From: Bryobacterales bacterium
GTDB taxonomy: Bacteria > Acidobacteriota > Terriglobia > Bryobacterales > Bryobacteraceae
DNA length: 10,570 bases
Direction of reading: 5' to 3'
NCBI GenBank assembly: GCA_025462985.1
Contig: JAOAPP010000569.1
Span: 1 to 10,570 of the forward strand
The notes under the pieces are model-generated. The model saw only the letters and a list, made by a program, of their open reading frames with translations, searched no databases and had not been told where the DNA came from. Each line of letters opens with the position of its first letter. Position 1 is the first letter of the stretch. The position numbers and the translations under genes were made by a program. Shown piece after piece: positions 6,411-10,570 of this stretch.

Positions 6411-7136
6411 CTACTTCGGCTGGAATGCAACGCCTACCAGCGTGAAGAGGAGGGTCAAAACGATCACCGGCGCATACGACAGGAGAGCGGTCCCTTTCTT
6501 TGCCCGGAACGCCACACTGAAGGTCAGCACGAACATCACGATCGTCCACAACTGAAACACGGAGAAATATCCGACGATCGCCAGCAGGAACTTATTGGTG
6601 CCTTCCGGCAGGAAGATATCTAACCCGAGCGGCGGCCTCAATTCGGCCATGGTCGTTGGCTCGCCCCTCGCATGTAAGATGATCACCGTTGCGATTCCGC
6701 CGAGCGCTCCGATCAGCGATACCCCGCAGACGAGATTCAACATGTTCACGAATTTCGCTTTGACGCCCAGGACCGAGGCTGCGCCCATAACCAGGCCCGC
6801 CTGAACCACAAGGATCACCAGCACAAATATCGGCATGATATACAGCACGGCGTGTTGAATCGTGATGGCCATCTGAATGCCCTTTTGATACTGTGCAGGA
6901 TCGGTATTTGCCGGCAGAGGCGCAGTCTCCATGACGTGTTGGATGAAGGGGATCATCTGGGCCTGGATAATCATCGCCAGGATGGAAATCAACAAGGCCG
7001 GACCCACCCAGAACCACTTGCGAAAAAGACATCGTGCCGCTCCGGCGGGATCGATGAAGAAGTTCCCCATACCGGACAAGTCGCTTCCGACGGTTTCCCG
7101 ACTTTGTTCGGGAAGACCTGGAACTACGGTGGCCAT
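6411..7136 (-). CDS. Yip1-family (YIP1 domain) integral membrane protein
   Basis: This is a 241-aa inner-membrane protein of unknown role. A soluble N-terminal part (1-42, with FFIDPAGAARCLFRK, typical of the entry into bacterial Yip1 domains) is followed by five hydrophobic segments. These lie near 44-65, 96-124, 132-154, 183-210 and 217-237. The overall plan matches the Yip1 domain family (Pfam Yip1), whose bacterial members have no established function. The start is ATG at 7136, supported by AAGGAG (7142-7147) at 5 nt and a TATAAT box upstream. An in-frame ATG at 7211 would add 25 residues across these signals and overlap the divergent gene's start region, so it is rejected. It may be co-transcribed with tatA. 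Family assignment is moderately sure; function is not. Confidence 0.82.
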   Translation of the reverse strand: MATVVPGLPEQSRETVGSDLSGMGNFFIDPAGAARCLFRKWFWVGPALLISILAMIIQAQMIPFIQHVMETAPLPANTDPAQYQKGIQMAITIQHAVLYIMPIFVLVILVVQAGLVMGAASVLGVKAKFVNMLNLVCGVSLIGALGGIATVIILHARGEPTTMAELRPPLGLDIFLPEGTNKFLLAIVGYFSVFQLWTIVMFVLTFSVAFRAKKGTALLSYAPVIVLTLLFTLVGVAFQPK

Positions 7137-7164
7137 AGTTTCTCCTTCTTGCAGATTGACACGA

Positions 7165-7170
7165 ATTATA
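7165..7170 (-). promoter_or_regulatory. -10 box of the Yip1-family gene
   Basis: A perfect TATAAT on the minus strand lies 28 nt upstream of the ATG at 7136, so transcription should begin near 7158 and leave a short leader containing AAGGAG. The -35 region is poor: TTACCG at 7194-7189, spacing 18, is the best seen. A TTGACA on the plus strand (7156-7161) has no matching -10, so the promoter of the divergent CusF-like gene remains unresolved. Confidence 0.5.
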
Positions 7171-7212
7171 TCCGCTTGAGAGCACAAACGGTAACCTGGA
7201 GAGGAATTCATC

Positions 7213-7530
7213 GTGAAAAGACTACTTTGTGTAAGCTACCTTCTCAGTTTGTGCATGGCATGCAGTCACAAGGGAACTCCCGGCGCCTCAGACCGTCATT
7301 ATCATCTGACCGGACAAGTGAAAGCCCTCGATCCTAAGCAGCACACTGCCAATGTGGATGCTGCCGCCATTCCCAACTTTATGGAAGCGATGAGCATGGA
7401 CTATCCCATCAAATCCGAAGGTGAGTTCAACAAGCTCAAAGTTGGCGAGCACATCGACGCCACGATTAACGTGCATAGCGACGACAGCTATGACTTATCC
7501 GACATTCACCCATCAGAGGCGAAGAAGTAG
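7213..7530 (+). CDS. CusF-like copper-binding protein, putative lipoprotein
   Basis: This 105-aa exported protein resembles the periplasmic copper-binding CusF family. Residues 1-17 look like a signal peptide (KR, then hydrophobic) ending at Cys17. The lipobox Cys-Met-Ala-Cys is non-canonical at -3, so lipidation is uncertain. The mature part follows the CusF small beta-barrel pattern: YHLTGQVKALDPKQHTANVD, then IPNFMEAMSMDYP, KLKVGEHIDATI and a final strand. Met60 and Met62 in MSM match the copper-binding MxM. The His expected before IP is replaced (DAAAIP), and a Phe stands near the usual Trp. The start is GTG at 7213 with GGAGAGG (7198-7204) 8 nt upstream. It is followed after 5 nt by a YihY-family gene. 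No SCO1/SenC or Cus efflux genes adjoin it, so a copper role is inferred only from the fold. Confidence 0.75.
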   Translation: MKRLLCVSYLLSLCMACSHKGTPGASDRHYHLTGQVKALDPKQHTANVDAAAIPNFMEAMSMDYPIKSEGEFNKLKVGEHIDATINVHSDDSYDLSDIHPSEAKK

Positions 7531-7535
7531 CGGCA

Positions 7536-8447
7536 GTGGACGCACCAAACACAATGGTTGCGCCGGCGGAGAAGCCGACCTTATGCGAGCCGGCAAGAAA
7601 GCCCCACTCAGCAATCTGGCAGACCCTCGGCTTTCTTTTTCAGACTGAGGTGCACGTCTATTCCTTCGCGGTTGCGGTGAACGTGCTCCTGACCTTTTTC
7701 CCCTTTCTCGCCTGCATGGTCATTCTTTGCCAGTACGTACTCCACTGGCGACCGGCAGTCCAGGTCATTATTCACGCCGTGAATGACTACTTTCCGACCG
7801 GCTTTGGCGTGGACTTCAAGGGCTATCTGATTCAGAGCGCCAACTCGCGCAAGTTCAGCTGGATCTCGGTCTTCCTGCTGCTCTTTACGGCAAACGGCAT
7901 CTTTGTTCCGCTTGAAGTCGCTCTGAACCGCATCTGGCACGTGAAGCAGAATCGCAGCTTGCTGCGCAATCAGGCTGTCAGCCTCGGGCTCATCTTCGCC
8001 TGCGGAATGCTGGTGCTCACGTCCGTGTGCATCACCACCTTGAATGTTCAATTCCTCACCCAGCGCTTCGGAGTCAGCCATCTCGGCGCCGTCACACAAA
8101 TGGTGATCTTCAAGCTGACCGCGCTTCCGATCAGCATGTTGATGATCTTCCTGGTTTATTGGCTGCTGCCAAACGCGCGCATCCCAGTGAAGCGCCTCAT
8201 TCCAGCTTCGGTTGCGGTCGGGGCGCTGCTGGAAGTGTCCAAGTACGTCAACATTCTCACGTGGCCCTGGCTGCAGGCGAAATTGCGGAATGAAGTGCCG
8301 CCCTTTGTGCAGTCCACCAGCATCGTGCTGTGGGCGTTCATCGCCACGCTCATCATCCTCGCAGGCGCCGAGGCGAGCGCGCGTGCATCCGTCAGCGTAG
8401 CCGAAGACTCACTCGAAGAAAGTTCCCGTAAGCTGTCGGCCGCGTAG
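7536..8447 (+). CDS. YihY/BrkB (UPF0761) family inner-membrane protein
   Basis: This 303-aa protein has six predicted membrane segments, near 42-68, 107-127, 146-168, 186-212, 218-236 and 260-282. It shows the signatures of the YihY/virulence-factor-BrkB family: FFPFLACMV in the first helix, ALNRIWHVKQNRS (129-141), VYWLLPNARIPVKRLIPASVAVGALLEVSKY (207-237) and a closing helix with ending ILAGAEASA. The family was once called ribonuclease BN in error; its function is unknown, possibly transport or envelope-related. The start is uncertain: GTG at 7536 (5 nt after the upstream stop, weak AAGAAG site) or ATG at 7554; both give the same core. It is probably co-transcribed with the CusF-like gene and converges on the next gene with 4 nt between stops. 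Confidence 0.88.
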   Translation: MDAPNTMVAPAEKPTLCEPARKPHSAIWQTLGFLFQTEVHVYSFAVAVNVLLTFFPFLACMVILCQYVLHWRPAVQVIIHAVNDYFPTGFGVDFKGYLIQSANSRKFSWISVFLLLFTANGIFVPLEVALNRIWHVKQNRSLLRNQAVSLGLIFACGMLVLTSVCITTLNVQFLTQRFGVSHLGAVTQMVIFKLTALPISMLMIFLVYWLLPNARIPVKRLIPASVAVGALLEVSKYVNILTWPWLQAKLRNEVPPFVQSTSIVLWAFIATLIILAGAEASARASVSVAEDSLEESSRKLSAA

Positions 8448-8457
8448 AGTGCTACGC
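8442..8457. repeat. Inverted repeat spanning both stop codons of a convergent pair
   Basis: GCGTAG (8442-8447) and CTACGC (8452-8457) form a perfect 6-bp stem with an AGTG loop. The plus-strand stop TAG is the end of the left arm and the minus-strand TAG begins the right arm. No T-run follows on either strand, so it is at most a weak terminator or 3'-end stabiliser. Confidence 0.35.
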
Positions 8458-10570
8458 CGAAGCCAACTCCGCGGCCGCGCGAACGGCCAGCAGGGAGGTT
8501 CGCATGCTTACCCAGGCCGCTAAGTAGAACAGTCCACCAATGACCAGAGTCAATTGCAGGCCCAGGTAGATTGCCAGGAACATCGCAGCGGCCGAACCCA
8601 TCACGCTGGAAGCTGCATTGATTGCCCACGCCCATCGCACCGACGCCGGCATAATTCGCTCAAGTAGAGCCAGTCCGGTCGGGAAAGGCATTCCCATGGC
8701 GAAGCCTACTGGACTGATCAGCAGGACGGAAATAAGCACTCGCAGCGCAAACGGAAGAGCGACGCCGCTTTCCACAATCGGCGTTACGACCGCGGCGAGA
8801 ATCAGAATCGCGCCCACAATGAGGAACAGCACAAGGCCGAGCCGGCTTTGCTCACCCCGGATCAGTCGTTTGCTGAGGAAGCTTCCGGCGCCGCTCGATA
8901 TCAGCATGGAGAAGATGATCACCGTCAAGGCATAGGTGGGGTGGCCGAGGAACAGCACGAACTTCTGAATCAGCGCGACCTGAATGAGGATGTATCCAGC
9001 ACCGATGAAGAGAAAGAACAGCAGAGTCCGTAAGCTGCCGGGAGAGCGCGGCAGTCGGCTACGGAGCAGAAGCGGCGGAAGCGAAAGGATGATGAGCGTC
9101 GCCACGATGCTGATGGCCACCAGCCCGAAAAGCAGTGGAAGCGCGCTGTTCACCTTGTAATCGGCGGTGGCGCGCGATGCGTTCCATACAAAGGCCCAGA
9201 GATCGCGGGGCTGCACGGTGTAAAAGAAGAACGGTCGATCGTCAGATACCGGCCTCACGTCGAACGAGTAGCCATCGTAGAAGGCGTTCAAATCGGGCGC
9301 GGTCAGCAGATCACGAAAAGGCGTTTTCTCGGCAGTCCCGGGGAAATAGACGAGCTGGATGTTCGCCGTCACGGTGTCGCGCTGGACACGAGCGATATCG
9401 GCCGGGCTGAACGGATGGCGCGAGATCAGAATAGTGTCCTTGGTGCCCCATTTGCTCAGCTTTTGAAGATCCTCCCGCAGAACGATGACGCTTCGAGCCG
9501 GGTTGTCTTCGCCGAGTTGATGCAGGGCAGCGATGGCCAGCGACACCACCCGCAGCGATTCCCGAGGTGGTGCAAAGCCCCATCGTGTAAATGCCATCAC
9601 GCCGTCATCCGTGAGGTGGCGAAGATAGTCGGTGAACGCTTCTGTCGTGTAGAGATTGTTTTCGGAGAGAGCGAACGCTCCCGCGGCCGTTGAAGCCCAG
9701 GTGTCTACCAGGGTGGCTTGCAGGACTTGGAAGTGATCGGAGGAGCGGCGGACGAATGACCGGCCGTCCTCAATGACGATCTTCACTTCCGGCCGGAAGT
9801 ACAGCCTGTTGCTGTATTCCGGGAACCTCTTCTGCATGATCACTTCCGCAATGATCGGATTAATCTCCACGCCAGTGATGTCGTGGCTTCCGGAAGCGAG
9901 TGCCCGCGAAACATCCCAACCTCCACCCGGGCCAATGATTAACGTCTTGGCGCCGGGCCGCAGCAAGTATGGAAATCCAGGGCCTTCATAGGCCAGATCG
10001 AAACGGTCTTTCGCGGAAAGATGTTCGAAGTCAAACTTGGCTACGCCCGTCGCTGCATCCGCGTCGATGACGATGCTCTTCATGCCGCCTTCCGGCTTCA
10101 GAGCAATGCGGGAAAAGCTGTTCCATTGGCGGAACTCCTCGTCCTTGATGCGTTGCCCCTTGGCATATTGCACGTCGATAATCGGGTGCTTGGCGTTCCA
10201 GGTGATAAGGCCGACGAGGAGAAGCCCAACCATGACGCAGCCGACCCGTCCTCTGGTATGGCCGCCCAGATGAAACCAGATGGCGGCCGAGACGGCAAAG
10301 AGCACCGCAGTGACTATGATCGTGTTCGGGCCGCCGATCCAATTCAGCAGGGCCACCAGCACGCCGCATCCGGCCGCAGCGCCGATCAGATCGAAGAAGT
10401 ATACTCGCTCGATTCGCTGAATGGTTTCTGCCACTACCAGCGAGAGAAATGTGCCCGCAAACAGGAACGGAATGGCGGCGACGAAGTAGCCCGACGTGAG
10501 TTCCAGGGTGCTCATATTCCCGGTCCGGGCCAGCAGGAACCATAAGCAGAGAACAATCGCAATGGCATTG
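8452..10570 (-). CDS. Multi-pass membrane protein with spermidine synthase/SAM-methyltransferase-like domain (5' truncated by window edge)
   Basis: The frame stays open from the ATG at 10515 to the right edge. The 18 extra codons encode a hydrophobic stretch (IAIVLCLWFLLA), so the true start is outside; at least 705 residues are visible. Numbering from the ATG at 10515, membrane segments lie near 11-29, 39-60, 64-83 and 91-105. A soluble domain follows (about 106-455), then six or seven segments to the C-terminus (456-480, 497-520, 527-547, 560-584, 589-613, 630-654, 656-674). The soluble part has a Rossmann nucleotide motif TLIIGPGGGWD (191-201), acidic Glu217 in GVEINP and IEDGRSF (248-254), as in spermidine synthases and methyltransferases. 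The expected catalytic Asp motif is changed (see findings). GMPFPTGL (608-615) and WAWAINAASSVMG (628-640) are typical of such membrane fusions. The substrate is unknown; aminopropyl transfer is doubtful. Confidence 0.85.
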   Translation of the reverse strand, partial: NAIAIVLCLWFLLARTGNMSTLELTSGYFVAAIPFLFAGTFLSLVVAETIQRIERVYFFDLIGAAAGCGVLVALLNWIGGPNTIIVTAVLFAVSAAIWFHLGGHTRGRVGCVMVGLLLVGLITWNAKHPIIDVQYAKGQRIKDEEFRQWNSFSRIALKPEGGMKSIVIDADAATGVAKFDFEHLSAKDRFDLAYEGPGFPYLLRPGAKTLIIGPGGGWDVSRALASGSHDITGVEINPIIAEVIMQKRFPEYSNRLYFRPEVKIVIEDGRSFVRRSSDHFQVLQATLVDTWASTAAGAFALSENNLYTTEAFTDYLRHLTDDGVMAFTRWGFAPPRESLRVVSLAIAALHQLGEDNPARSVIVLREDLQKLSKWGTKDTILISRHPFSPADIARVQRDTVTANIQLVYFPGTAEKTPFRDLLTAPDLNAFYDGYSFDVRPVSDDRPFFFYTVQPRDLWAFVWNASRATADYKVNSALPLLFGLVAISIVATLIILSLPPLLLRSRLPRSPGSLRTLLFFLFIGAGYILIQVALIQKFVLFLGHPTYALTVIIFSMLISSGAGSFLSKRLIRGEQSRLGLVLFLIVGAILILAAVVTPIVESGVALPFALRVLISVLLISPVGFAMGMPFPTGLALLERIMPASVRWAWAINAASSVMGSAAAMFLAIYLGLQLTLVIGGLFYLAAWVSMRTSLLAVRAAAELASA

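Noticed and set aside
7156..7161. A perfect TTGACA as a -35 for the CusF-like gene
   Set aside because: No -10-like hexamer occurs at 16-19 nt downstream, so it is not called a promoter.
6852..7337. A 161-codon open frame on the plus strand
   Set aside because: It runs antisense to the Yip1-family gene and out of frame through the CusF-like gene, both of which have better start signals and family features.
10031..10543. 170- and 174-codon open frames near the right edge on both strands
   Set aside because: They lie in other frames of the membrane-fusion gene; their translations are rich in Arg, Gly and His and show no family features.

Overview
The window looks like an ordinary chromosomal stretch of a free-living, moderately GC-rich Gram-negative bacterium. 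The style of several proteins suggests Acidobacteriota: the HU variant, a Yip1-family membrane protein, a lone short TatA, and a methyltransferase/spermidine-synthase-like membrane fusion. This placement is an inference from protein character, not from a marker gene. No mobile element, CRISPR array, tRNA or rRNA was recognised.

Layout. (1) 1-4048, plus strand: the high-affinity phosphate uptake operon, pstS (5' end outside the window), pstC, pstA, pstB and phoU. The spacings are 34, 3, 4 and 26 nt. PstS captures phosphate in the periplasm, PstC and PstA form the channel, PstB supplies ATP, and PhoU links transport to Pho signalling. (2) 4054-5523, minus strand: gatB, convergent with phoU (5 nt between stops) and without gatA or gatC beside it. 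(3) 5524-5805: a 282-nt divergent control region with a -10 box for gatB, a promoter for the HU gene, an 11-bp direct repeat and a leader hairpin. (4) 5806-6117, plus strand: an HU-family nucleoid protein, followed by a strong hairpin terminator that could also serve the opposite strand. (5) 6188-7136, minus strand: a 55-aa TatA, too short for most ORF cut-offs, downstream of a five-helix Yip1-family protein. (6) 7213-8447, plus strand: a small CusF-like putative lipoprotein, then 5 nt later a YihY/BrkB-family membrane protein. (7) 8452 to the right edge, minus strand: a large membrane protein with a spermidine-synthase/methyltransferase-like domain between two membrane blocks. Its reading frame stays open to the window edge, so its start lies outside.

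Most of the window is housekeeping and transport. The points most worth a second look are the degenerate active site of the spermidine-synthase-like fusion, the atypical metal site of the CusF-like protein paired with yihY, a possible leaderless gatB mRNA, the repeat and hairpin in front of the HU gene, and a small hairpin between pstS and pstC. I did not find convincing evidence of an undescribed multi-gene system.
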